Of a DNA stretch of 11,114 nt, positions 1 through 6,259 are shown piece after piece (the first letter of the stretch is position 1; the number at the start of each line of letters is the position of its first letter). A model generated the notes under the pieces. It was given only the letters and a program-made list of their open reading frames with translations. It made no database searches and was not told the DNA's origin. The DNA comes from JACPXH01 sp964409225 (GTDB lineage Bacteria; Patescibacteriota; Minisyncoccia; JACPXH01). The stretch spans positions 1 through 11,114 of the forward strand of contig CAYPCM010000022.1 of the NCBI GenBank assembly GCA_964409225.1, written 5' to 3'. The translations under genes and the position numbers were made by a program.

Positions 1-136
1 CGGCGGCCACCATGCCCGCCGGCTGCGGATGTCGCTTCGGGAGCACCGGCGGCCGGCCCATGTCGTAGAACTGATCCGATCGAGGCAGCACCCGAGAAGT
101 GCGTTATACTTCAAGATACAATTCACGATCCCAGCC
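1..136. other. 5' flank of clpC, no confident gene
   Basis: No gene can be assigned with confidence. On the + strand one frame is open from base 3 to a TAG at 66-68 and could be the last codons of an upstream gene (ending G-R-P-M-S). On the minus strand an ATG at 61-59 opens a GC-rich frame that runs off the window edge and could be the start of a divergent gene. The clpC frame is also open upstream to base 29, but those 36 residues do not look like a Clp N-domain. Confidence 0.3.
100..110 (+). promoter_or_regulatory. Possible clpC promoter (-10 TATACT)
   Basis: TATACT at 105-110 is a near-consensus -10 box in an otherwise GC-rich flank. It would start transcription near 117, about 20 nt before the chosen ATG at 137. 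No good -35 box lies 16-18 nt upstream, and a TG at 100-101 is too far from the hexamer to be a proper extended -10. This is a weak call. It supports the 137 start, because the upstream start at 29 would lie in front of the promoter. Confidence 0.35.
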
Positions 137-2659
137 ATGGAACTCGTGCCAAAAATAATTAGTGAGGCCCTTACTGTGCGCGCCCGGCTGGCGCTTGAAG
201 CCGCGCAAGCCCTGGCCTTGGAAGCAGGCGCCACAGCGGTTGAACCGCAGCATATAGTTTTCGCGCTGGCCCGCGCCCGAGGATCACTGGCTCAGCTGGT
301 ACTCGCCCAATACCGTCTGGCTGAAGCTCGCAGCCACCTGCTTGGTTCCGCACGGGCGGTGCCTAGCCGCGTCGAGGGCATTCCCTTAAGCGAGGCCAGC
401 CGGACTTTGCTCACTCATGCGGCTAGGGCCGCGGCCAAGTATCAGCACCGCCACGTCGGCACCGAACATCTTCTGTTCGGCGCAATAAGCATCGACTCCG
501 ATCATTATGCCATACCACCGCTTAAAAATCTCGAACCCAAGAAGATACGCACACACCTAGAAAGCATCTTTGCCGGACTAAATCGTTTTCCCTTGCTGGC
601 GAACCTGACCGAAATGGAATCCTCGCTGCGATCATTTGCGGCTAACGCCGGCCCGGGACCAAACCGCCCAGCCGCAGAACGCACAGATGGCAAAAGAACT
701 GCGGAAGCGAAAACTGCACTCGCATACTTTGGCGACGATCTTACGAGACGTGCCGCACGCGGCGAGCTGGACGCCTTGATCGGCCGCACCGCCGAAACCA
801 ATCGGCTCATTCAAATTCTGTGTCGACGCACAAAAAATAACCCCGTGCTTATCGGCGAGCCGGGCGTGGGTAAAACAGCGATCGTCCAAGGGCTCGCCCA
901 ACGTCTGGCGACTGGACATGTACCGGACATACTCCGCAACCGCCCGCTCATAGGTCTGGACCTCGGGCTTCTAGTGGCGGGTACGGTCTTCCGCGGTGAA
1001 TTTGAACATCGTCTCAAAGATTTCATTCGTGAAGCCGCGGCCGAACGCGCGATCGTTTTCATTGACGAACTCCACACAGTCATCGGCGCTGGCTCAGCCC
1101 AGGGCTCACTGGATGCAGCCAATATTCTGAAGCCCTCGCTGACACGAGACGAAGTGCAATACATTGGCGCCACCACACTTGACGAGTACCGCCGCTATAT
1201 CGAAAAGGACGCGGCTTTAGAACGCAGATTCCAACCAGTGCTGGTGGCTGAAGCGACCGCGGCCGAGACGCGCGCCATACTGGAAGCGCTCCGGCCTGAA
1301 TACGAAACGCATCATCGCATCACAATCCGCCCGGAAGCGATCGCCGAAACAGTGCGGCTCGCCGAACGGTATTTGACTGACCGACGCTTCCCTGACAAAG
1401 CCCTTGATGTCCTAGATGAAGCCGCAGCCCGTGTGCGCCTTGTAGCCGCCGTCCGCGAAGAACCGAACGAACTGGCTCGGCTCGCAAACGAGTATAAACG
1501 TCTCACCCGCGACAAGGAGGCCGCTGTGCTCGCGGGCCAGTACGAAACCGCCACCACTCTGCAAAACGAGGCGGTCAGCATCAAGCGTACCCTCGCGTAC
1601 CTTGGCCGTACTGCCGAGGCGACGCAAACCTCAAATCAGCCGGCGCCGGAACTTCACGCCGCACACGTACGATCGTTTGTAGCAGACATAACCGGTATCC
1701 CCATCGCCGATATCGAACGCAGCGAAACAGCACAGCTTCTGCAGCTTGAGGATCGCCTCGGCGAGCGTGTCTTCGGCCAACCAGAGGCGATCTCCGCCGT
1801 GGCGTCATCGCTGCGTCGGGCCCGCGCCGGCTTCAACCTAAGCCGCAGACCGTGGGGTTCATTCCTGTTCCTCGGGCCTTCTGGCGTAGGCAAAACCGAA
1901 CTTGCTAGGGCCTTGGCGGCAACTCTTTTTCACCGCGAAGACGCCCTGGTGAAACTGGATATGTCCGAATATGCCGAGCCGCATTCCATGGCTCGCCTAA
2001 TCGGCGCTCCGCCGGGCTACGTCGGCTATGACGACGGTGGAACACTCACCGAGCGCATACGGCGCACCCCGTTTTCGGTCGTGCTGTTTGACGAAATCGA
2101 AAAAGCCCACCCCCAAGCGCACAACCTTCTTTTGCAAATCCTTGAAGACGGCTCACTTACCGACGGACAAGGACGACGCATCAACTTTGCCAACACCATC
2201 GTGATTATGACCTCAAACATCGGCACTGAATCATTAGCGCGCCGGACGCACCTCGGGTTTGCGGCCAGTGGCCAAACCAACACGGATGCATTCGAGCGCA
2301 TCCGTGATCGAACGCTGGAAGAACTCAAGCAGGTGCTGCGTCCTGAACTTATCAATCGCATTGATCACACCATCATCTTCCGTCCACTCGATGAATCCGG
2401 CATCGCTTCTATTGTCGCACTGCACATAAACGACCTTGTGCGGCGCCTCGCTGAAAGAGGCACCACGCTGGTCGTACCGCGCAAGGTTATTGATTTTCTG
2501 GCTCTGAGGGCCTCACAAAAGCGGGAGGGCGCCCGGCTGGTCCGGCGCGTCATCGAACAGCACGTGGAAGCGCCACTCGCCACAGCCGTCATAGCCAGCC
2601 GCAGGCGGAACCGTCGTCTCCGACTCGCCTTGGTCAAAAATCGAATCACTGTTAGCTAG
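137..2659 (+). CDS. clpC: ClpC-type AAA+ unfoldase, ATPase subunit of a Clp protease
   Basis: This is a two-ring AAA+ unfoldase that uses ATP to unfold proteins and feed them to ClpP in the cytoplasm. Numbering is from the ATG at 137 (840 aa). An N-domain with two Clp repeats covers about residues 5-145. The D1 ATPase has Walker A GEPGVGKT (240-247) and Walker B IVFIDE (306-311). A short charged middle segment (about 440-490) is ClpC-like rather than the long ClpB coiled coil. The D2 ATPase has Walker A GPSGVGKT (580-587) and Walker B VLFDE (649-653), followed by the C-terminal small domain. The tripeptide LGF at 706-708 matches the ClpP-docking loop of ClpA/ClpC, which ClpB lacks, so a protease role is favoured over disaggregation. 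The frame is open back to base 29, but the N-domain begins naturally at 137. No clpP gene lies in the window. Function is well supported; the exact start is less certain. Confidence 0.93.
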   Translation: MELVPKIISEALTVRARLALEAAQALALEAGATAVEPQHIVFALARARGSLAQLVLAQYRLAEARSHLLGSARAVPSRVEGIPLSEASRTLLTHAARAAAKYQHRHVGTEHLLFGAISIDSDHYAIPPLKNLEPKKIRTHLESIFAGLNRFPLLANLTEMESSLRSFAANAGPGPNRPAAERTDGKRTAEAKTALAYFGDDLTRRAARGELDALIGRTAETNRLIQILCRRTKNNPVLIGEPGVGKTAIVQGLAQRLATGHVPDILRNRPLIGLDLGLLVAGTVFRGEFEHRLKDFIREAAAERAIVFIDELHTVIGAGSAQGSLDAANILKPSLTRDEVQYIGATTLDEYRRYIEKDAALERRFQPVLVAEATAAETRAILEALRPEYETHHRITIRPEAIAETVRLAERYLTDRRFPDKALDVLDEAAARVRLVAAVREEPNELARLANEYKRLTRDKEAAVLAGQYETATTLQNEAVSIKRTLAYLGRTAEATQTSNQPAPELHAAHVRSFVADITGIPIADIERSETAQLLQLEDRLGERVFGQPEAISAVASSLRRARAGFNLSRRPWGSFLFLGPSGVGKTELARALAATLFHREDALVKLDMSEYAEPHSMARLIGAPPGYVGYDDGGTLTERIRRTPFSVVLFDEIEKAHPQAHNLLLQILEDGSLTDGQGRRINFANTIVIMTSNIGTESLARRTHLGFAASGQTNTDAFERIRDRTLEELKQVLRPELINRIDHTIIFRPLDESGIASIVALHINDLVRRLAERGTTLVVPRKVIDFLALRASQKREGARLVRRVIEQHVEAPLATAVIASRRRNRRLRLALVKNRITVS

Positions 2660-2674
2660 TAAACCACGTTACAA

Positions 2675-2692
2675 CCCGGCCTAAAGGCCGGG
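2675..2692 (+). other. GC-rich hairpin just before comF
   Basis: CCCGGCC, loop TAAA, GGCCGGG forms a perfect 7-bp stem in the 40-nt clpC-comF gap, ending 7 nt before the comF ATG. There is no immediate T-tract; the nearest T-run (from 2705) is already inside the comF frame. It could be a weak terminator or attenuator after clpC, or a structure that masks the comF start. The sequence alone does not decide. Confidence 0.5.
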
Positions 2693-2699
2693 GCCTCCA

Positions 2700-3440
2700 A
2701 TGAGCTTTTTTAGATTCTCCTCCTCCCCGCCCGGGGGGGTGAATCGTTTTTTCGCTCGGCTCGTAAGCGCCGGGTTTGACCTCTTGTTCCCCAGAGCATG
2801 CCTTGGCTGCGGCGCCGAGGGCACATGGCTGTGCCGCGACTGCGCCCTAAAACTTCCAGCCCTCGCCACGCTCACGTGTTTGGTCTGCGGTCGGCGCAGG
2901 CCTGACGGACGCACGTACAAGAGTTGTCGCGCTAAAGTGCGTCTCACCGGCACGGTCGCCGCGCTGCCGTATGCCGATCCGCTCGCCCGAGAACTCATCC
3001 ACGAACTCAAATACGGAGGCATCAAAGAAGTCGCTGACATCCTAGCTGAACGAATTGTCGAAACGTTGCGTCGGCTCGGACCATGGCTTGTGACAGAAGG
3101 AATGCTTGTGCCCGTACCCCTGCACCGCCGGCGCGAACGCGAGAGGACCTTCAACCAGGCAGAACTCATCGCTGAAGCTATTGCCGCGCACCTCAATCTA
3201 CGAACTGCGCGCCTGCTCCGACGCATTCGCTGGACGCCTTCCCAAATCGAGCTGCGCGACCCGGCTTTGCGGCGCCAAAACGTCGCGGGCGCCTTCGCTA
3301 TCACCCCGAATCACACCTTGCCGAGACGCGTACTTCTGGTGGATGATGTAGCCACTACCGGCGCCACACTCGATGCCTGCGCGCAAGTGCTCCGACAGGC
3401 AGGCGTGCGCGAGGTGTGGGGAGTGGTCGTGGCACGGTGA
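2700..3440 (+). CDS. comF: ComF-family phosphoribosyltransferase
   Basis: This is a ComF/GntX-type protein of 246 aa, a family linked to DNA uptake in competent bacteria, although the enzymatic substrate is not settled. The N-terminal zinc-ribbon cysteines are clear: C34/C37, C45/C48, C60/C63 and C76. A type I phosphoribosyltransferase domain follows, with the PRPP loop VLLVDDVATTGAT at 211-223 and the upstream family motif VPVPLHRRRERERTFNQAE. No Shine-Dalgarno is visible before the ATG at 2700, and a hairpin occupies the leader. A GTG at 2739 (residue 14, after a run of seven G) would give a start closer to the usual ComF N-terminus and is a real alternative. It may be co-transcribed with clpC (40-nt gap). 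In CPR bacteria comF fits with type IV pilus-based DNA uptake, which is inferred here because no other com genes are visible. Confidence 0.92.
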   Translation: MSFFRFSSSPPGGVNRFFARLVSAGFDLLFPRACLGCGAEGTWLCRDCALKLPALATLTCLVCGRRRPDGRTYKSCRAKVRLTGTVAALPYADPLARELIHELKYGGIKEVADILAERIVETLRRLGPWLVTEGMLVPVPLHRRRERERTFNQAELIAEAIAAHLNLRTARLLRRIRWTPSQIELRDPALRRQNVAGAFAITPNHTLPRRVLLVDDVATTGATLDACAQVLRQAGVREVWGVVVAR

Positions 3441-3443
3441 TAC

Positions 3444-3466
3444 GGCGGGATGCCGGAGTGGTTGAA
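3444..3466 (+). pseudogene. Orphan 5' fragment of a tRNA-Ser gene
   Basis: Starting 3 nt after the comF stop, the sequence has a tRNA-Ser 5' end: acceptor strand GGCGGGA (3444-3450), T8 and G9, D-stem CCG (3453-3455), and a D-loop GAGTGGTTGAA with the conserved GG at 3460-3461. The expected CGG closing the D-stem is absent, and the sequence turns abruptly AT-rich. GGCGGGA pairs perfectly with TCCCGCC at 4151-4157, the 3' acceptor strand of the degenerate tRNA-Ser(GCU) downstream, so both pieces probably descend from one gene. The pairing is seen directly; the shared origin is inferred. Confidence 0.7.
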
Positions 3467-3474
3467 ATTGAGAA

Positions 3475-3822
3475 TTAATTAATACGATATTCAGAAGTAG
3501 GGACAATCGAATTGCGGTTGGCCAGACATTTTTTAATTAAATATTCCTCACCCGTATTTTTAAAAATATATAACCAATCATAAGCATTGTCTTTTGTTTT
3601 TCTGACTACATACCCATTTGAATTAGAGTGTATTCTTCGTAGAGCAACTTCTCTTACGCCACAATATCGCACCTGCACACGCGCAAGTTTCTTTCCGGTA
3701 TCAACGATTAAATCGTATGCAGCTGATTCTGTAAGCGGTAATGATACATCATACCCTATTATAGTGAATCGAGCGATTGCTTGCGAAACCGCAATATCTC
3801 CTTTTCGTTGTGTTGTTCTCAT
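3475..3822 (-). CDS. PD-(D/E)XK endonuclease, homing-type (I-Ssp6803I/PDDEXK_5-like)
   Basis: This small 115-aa protein resembles the PDDEXK_5 family, which includes the tRNA-intron homing nuclease I-Ssp6803I. Those enzymes cut a specific tRNA-gene sequence to spread their own gene. Visible family features are the N-terminal K7-G8-D9-I-A helix start, the GYDVSLPL strand, Y36-D37-L with the candidate metal-binding Asp, and V49-Q50-V-R52 where the family usually has Q-V-K. The catalytic Lys is therefore Arg here, which may weaken cleavage. The gene is AT-rich, unlike its GC-rich neighbours, runs opposite to them, and its stop codon lies 8 nt from the broken tRNA-Ser fragment, all pointing to lateral arrival. 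The ATG at 3822 sits where transcription should begin from its own extended -10 box, so the message is probably leaderless. I see no group I intron core, so it is read as a free-standing element. Fold assignment is fairly sure; activity is not. Confidence 0.72.
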   Translation of the reverse strand: MRTTQRKGDIAVSQAIARFTIIGYDVSLPLTESAAYDLIVDTGKKLARVQVRYCGVREVALRRIHSNSNGYVVRKTKDNAYDWLYIFKNTGEEYLIKKCLANRNSIVPTSEYRIN

Positions 3823-3828
3823 TCTTTT

Positions 3829-3856
3829 ATTATACCAGTATGGTATACTGTAGCAA
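3829..3856 (-). promoter_or_regulatory. Promoter of the endonuclease gene
   Basis: On the minus strand TTGCTA (3856-3851) is followed by a 16-nt spacer and TATAAT (3834-3829), with an extended TGG directly before the -10. Six nt separate the -10 from the ATG at 3822, so the expected transcription start falls on or next to the start codon. Confidence 0.65.
3831..3847. promoter_or_regulatory. Palindrome overlapping the endonuclease -10 box
   Basis: TATACCA, spacer GTA, TGGTATA is a perfect 7-bp inverted repeat centred just upstream of the endonuclease -10 and covering its extended element. Its right arm also makes a TGGTATACT box on the + strand. It could be an operator, for instance for autoregulation by a dimeric DNA-binding protein, or simply a symmetric two-way promoter. 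No regulator is identified. Confidence 0.45.
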
Positions 3857-3876
3857 TAGCATTATGAACATATGAT

Positions 3877-3885
3877 TGATATAAT
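3877..3885 (+). promoter_or_regulatory. Extended -10 promoter of tRNA-Ser(UGA)
   Basis: TGATATAAT is a perfect extended -10 box (TGnTATAAT). It places the transcription start near 3892, about 8 nt before the mature tRNA 5' end at 3900. No convincing -35 box is present. The promoter lies at the right end of the AT-rich insert. Confidence 0.6.
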
Positions 3886-3899
3886 AAATAGCAAACCAG

Positions 3900-3989
3900 G
3901 GAGGGTTGGCCGAGCGGACTATGGCGCTAGTCTTGAAAACTAGTTGGGGAGCAATCCCCTCGGAGGTTCGAATCCTCCACCCTCCGCCA
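3900..3989 (+). tRNA. tRNA-Ser(UGA)
   Basis: This is a complete class II tRNA. The acceptor GGAGGGT pairs perfectly with ACCCTCC (3979-3985). T8 and G9 are followed by a D-arm GCC/GGC. The anticodon stem CTAGT/ACTAG is perfect, with anticodon TGA at 3934-3936. The long variable arm has stem GGGGA/TCCCC with a GCAA loop. The T-arm is GGAGG, TTCGAAT, CCTCC. The discriminator is G, and CCA is encoded (3987-3989). It reads UCN codons. Its variable and T arms (33 nt, 3946-3978) are identical to those of the intact tRNA-Ser(GCU) at 10078. Confidence 0.96.
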
Positions 3990-4033
3990 GTTGGAAAGGC
4001 TCTTTGTGTTACGGAAGAACGGCGCGATCAGGA

Positions 4034-4062
4034 TTGACCGGAGACGTACAAAAGATTAGAAA
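4034..4062 (+). promoter_or_regulatory. Possible promoter before the second tRNA-Ser
   Basis: TTGACC (4034-4039), a 17-nt spacer and TAGAAA (4057-4062) form a reasonable promoter that would start near 4069. If the tRNA 5' end is 4067 this is slightly too close. A TACAAA at 4047-4052 is an alternative -10. Transcription of the locus is plausible but not certain. Confidence 0.35.
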
Positions 4063-4066
4063 TGAT

Positions 4067-4158
4067 GGCAGGAGGAGTGCCGGAGTGATCAACGGAACGG
4101 TTTGCTAAACCGTGGGGGTCTCAAAAGCCCCTCGTGGGTTCGAATCCTCCTCCCGCCG
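4067..4158 (+). tRNA. tRNA-Ser(GCU), degenerate copy
   Basis: The central part is good: anticodon stem ACGGT/ACCGT with loop TTGCTAA and anticodon GCT at 4104-4106, and a long variable arm GGGG/CCCC. The rest is damaged. The D-loop reads GAGTGATCAA and has lost the second conserved G (G19). The T-stem GTGGG/CCTCC has a T-C mismatch. The 3' acceptor TCCCGCC pairs with GGCAGGA (4067-4073) with one A-C mismatch, but then four extra bases (GGAG) separate the acceptor from T8-G9. Taking the last seven bases before T8 (GGAGGAG) instead gives two mismatches. CCA is not encoded. An intact tRNA-Ser(GCU) at 10078 could cover its function, so this is probably a pseudo-tRNA or one in decay. A tRNA finder may place the 5' end at 4069-4071. 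Confidence 0.72.
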
Positions 4159-4183
4159 CTCGCGGGCGTTGTGGATGACTTAA

Positions 4184-4192
4184 TGGTATAAT
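4184..4192 (+). promoter_or_regulatory. Extended -10 promoter, leaderless start of the receiver gene
   Basis: TGGTATAAT is a perfect extended -10 box. Seven nt separate it from the ATG at 4200, which puts the expected transcription start on the start codon or within a base of it. No Shine-Dalgarno is present, so the mRNA is probably leaderless. It likely drives the response regulator and the FIST gene. Confidence 0.68.
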
Positions 4193-4199
4193 ATAAGGT

Positions 4200-5009
4200 A
4201 TGCCCGTACGCGCAGCATTGCCAAAGAAAAAACGCATCGTCCTCTTGGAAGACGAAAAGATTGTGGCAGACCTACTCACCACAAAGCTCGAGCGAGCCGG
4301 CTACGAGGTTGTAACTGCTGCAGATGGGGAGAGCGGGCTTAGACGCATCCGCGAGCTCGAGCCAAATCTCGTCCTTTTGGACATGCTACTCCCCAAGCTT
4401 GACGGTTTCTCGGTGCTCGAAACTCTCGCCCGGGAACATCGCCTGCCCGCACTGCCGGTCATCATCATTTCCAACTCCGGCCAGCCCATCGAAGTAGAAC
4501 GCGCCATGAAGCTCGGCGTGCGCGACTATCTCATCAAGGTGAATTTCAATCCAAGCGATGTGCTCGCAAAAGTCGAGGTTGTGCTAGCCCCTAGCGCGAA
4601 GCACCCGTCCCCCGCCGGCCAGACCCATGCCCGCGTCCTCGTCATTGAGGATGATCCGCTGCTGGTTGAACTTCTCGAAAAGAAGTTCCGGCAAGAACAC
4701 TATGAAATCGTAAGCGCCCTCAATGCCAGCGACGCGCGCCGCGTCCTCGAACGCGGACAGGTGGATCTGATCCTTCTGGACCTTGTGCTCCCCGGTCTCG
4801 ACGGTCTCTCATTTCTCAAAGAACTCAAGGCGAACGACACGATCAAGCACATCCCGATTATAATTATTTCAAACCTCGGCCAGAAGGAAGAGATGGACTT
4901 GGGCCTGGCAGCGGGTGCAGCCGCCTACGTGGTCAAGGCGCAAGCCACCCCCGACGACATCGTAAAGAAGGTCTCGGAGTTCCTCGCCACAAGTCGAAAT
5001 AGCCATTAA
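4200..5009 (+). CDS. Tandem-receiver response regulator (REC-REC)
   Basis: This is a cytoplasmic two-component protein of 269 aa made of two CheY-like receiver domains with no output domain. REC1 (about 11-130) has the acidic pair E17/D18, phosphoacceptor D61, S91 and K113. REC2 (about 144-265) has E150-D152, D194, S224 and K246. All key residues are intact in both, so both could be phosphorylated. The SN(S/L)GQ and (V)KAQATP-like signatures are typical of CPR receivers. Without a DNA-binding or enzymatic domain it probably acts through protein contacts or as a phosphate relay or sink. The ATG at 4200 follows an extended -10 by seven nt, suggesting leaderless translation. It is followed after 15 nt by the FIST gene, likely co-transcribed. 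The kinase at 7708 is a possible partner, which is inferred only from proximity. Confidence 0.92.
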   Translation: MPVRAALPKKKRIVLLEDEKIVADLLTTKLERAGYEVVTAADGESGLRRIRELEPNLVLLDMLLPKLDGFSVLETLAREHRLPALPVIIISNSGQPIEVERAMKLGVRDYLIKVNFNPSDVLAKVEVVLAPSAKHPSPAGQTHARVLVIEDDPLLVELLEKKFRQEHYEIVSALNASDARRVLERGQVDLILLDLVLPGLDGLSFLKELKANDTIKHIPIIIISNLGQKEEMDLGLAAGAAAYVVKAQATPDDIVKKVSEFLATSRNSH

Positions 5010-5024
5010 TCACTCTTAAAACTT

Positions 5025-6224
5025 ATGCCAATTCAAGCCGGAGTCGGACTAAGCCGAAATGCGAACTCTTTTCAAGCTGGCTATGAAGCCGCGAAAACGG
5101 CTGTCGAGAAAGCAGGCGGCGGCAAGCCAGATTTCATGGTCGCGTTCAGTTCAGTCGCCTTCGACCAGGAAGAACTCGTACGCGGCATCCGCGAAGCCAC
5201 AGATCAAACTCCTCTCATTGGCTGTAGCGACGCGGGCGAAATTACCAATGCCGGCCCAAGCCAAAAATCAGTCGGGGTCATGGCAATACGAACAGACCGA
5301 ATCACTTTCACCACGGGGCTGGGCAGAAATATTAAAGACGGCGCCCGAGAAGCCGGCCGGGCAGTGGCGAAAGAAGTTAAAGAAAAAGCTCCGCAACCTT
5401 TGCGCACGTTTATCATGCTGCCGGATGTGCTGACTGGCAATGGCGCCGACACGGTGCGCGGGGTCCTCGATGTCTTAGGCGAGCACTTCCCGCTGGTGGG
5501 CGGGGCGCCTGGGGACGACTTCTTGTTCGAGAAGACCTACGAGTACCAGGGCGGCGAGGTGGCAACCGGTGCGGTCGCGGGAGTGGGGCTGTCGGGCGAA
5601 TTCTCGTTCGGGATCGGCGTCCGGCACGGCTGGATTCCCATCGGCATACCCATGAAAGTTACCAAGTCCCAAGGCGCCGTCATTTATGAACTCGACCAGC
5701 GTCCTGCGATCAGCATCTACGAAGATTATTTCGGCGCGAAAGCAGAAGATCTCAAGAAAGAACCACTGGCCCGCATGGCCATCACTTACCCCCTCGGGAT
5801 CAAAACTCCGGAACTCGACGAATACCTGATCCGCGACCCGATCACTGTGGACGATAAGGGCGCGATCACCTGCGCGGCCGAAATCCCCGAGGGCTCAGAG
5901 ATTCGGCTCATGATCGGCAGCAAAGAAAAAGCCGTAGAAGCCGCCCAAGACGCCGCCCGCCATCTGATGCAAGAATTCGAAATCGACAAAGCCAGCCCGA
6001 AATTCGTCCTCATGTTCAACTGCATCGCCCGCGAGAAACTCTTCGGCCAAAAAGCCGTCGATGAAATCCGCGCGGTGATGGACATAATCGGGCCGGACGT
6101 GCCGCTCCTCGGCTTCTATACATACGGCGAACAGGCGCCGATGGGCGGCGAGATCCGGAATACCGAGAAGATCAATACTCGGTTCTACAACGAAACGGTG
6201 GTGATGTTTGCGGTGGGGGAATAA
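5025..6224 (+). CDS. FIST sensory-domain protein (FIST_N + FIST_C)
   Basis: This 399-aa protein has the two-part FIST architecture. FIST_N (about 10-205) is recognisable by the PLIGCSDAGEI and PLVGGAPGDD segments, and FIST_C (about 220-390) by IYEDYFG and LLGFYTYGEQAP near the end. FIST domains are predicted intracellular sensors of small ligands, possibly amino acids, found with histidine kinases, chemoreceptors and cyclic-dinucleotide enzymes. No signal peptide or membrane helix is seen, so it is cytoplasmic, and there is no fused output domain. It starts 15 nt after the tandem-receiver gene without a clear Shine-Dalgarno, which suggests one transcript and a shared pathway. It may pass ligand state to the receiver or kinase by direct contact (inference). 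Family assignment is firm; the ligand is unknown. Confidence 0.9.
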   Translation: MPIQAGVGLSRNANSFQAGYEAAKTAVEKAGGGKPDFMVAFSSVAFDQEELVRGIREATDQTPLIGCSDAGEITNAGPSQKSVGVMAIRTDRITFTTGLGRNIKDGAREAGRAVAKEVKEKAPQPLRTFIMLPDVLTGNGADTVRGVLDVLGEHFPLVGGAPGDDFLFEKTYEYQGGEVATGAVAGVGLSGEFSFGIGVRHGWIPIGIPMKVTKSQGAVIYELDQRPAISIYEDYFGAKAEDLKKEPLARMAITYPLGIKTPELDEYLIRDPITVDDKGAITCAAEIPEGSEIRLMIGSKEKAVEAAQDAARHLMQEFEIDKASPKFVLMFNCIAREKLFGQKAVDEIRAVMDIIGPDVPLLGFYTYGEQAPMGGEIRNTEKINTRFYNETVVMFAVGE

Positions 6225-6259
6225 AAAGTTGTCCGAAAAGCCGCTTTCGTAAAGAGACG

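Noticed and set aside
29..136. N-terminal extension of the ClpC frame to base 29
   Set aside because: The extra 36 residues do not resemble a Clp N-domain, the ATG at 137 starts exactly where the family does, and a -10-like box lies between the two.
2681..3304. Minus-strand open frame of 207 codons opposite comF
   Set aside because: It is Arg/Ser-rich with no domain, typical of the antisense of a GC-rich gene; the comF frame has zinc-ribbon cysteines and the PRPP loop.
3587..3853. Plus-strand open frame of 88 codons opposite the endonuclease
   Set aside because: It is antisense to the endonuclease, has no recognisable domain and no ribosome site. The minus-strand frame matches a known nuclease family and has a good promoter.
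3466..4092. Group I intron in the D-arm of a tRNA-Ser
   Set aside because: The upstream piece does not end in T, I see no P7/P3 core, the nuclease frame runs antisense, and a whole tRNA-Ser(UGA) would lie inside the intron.
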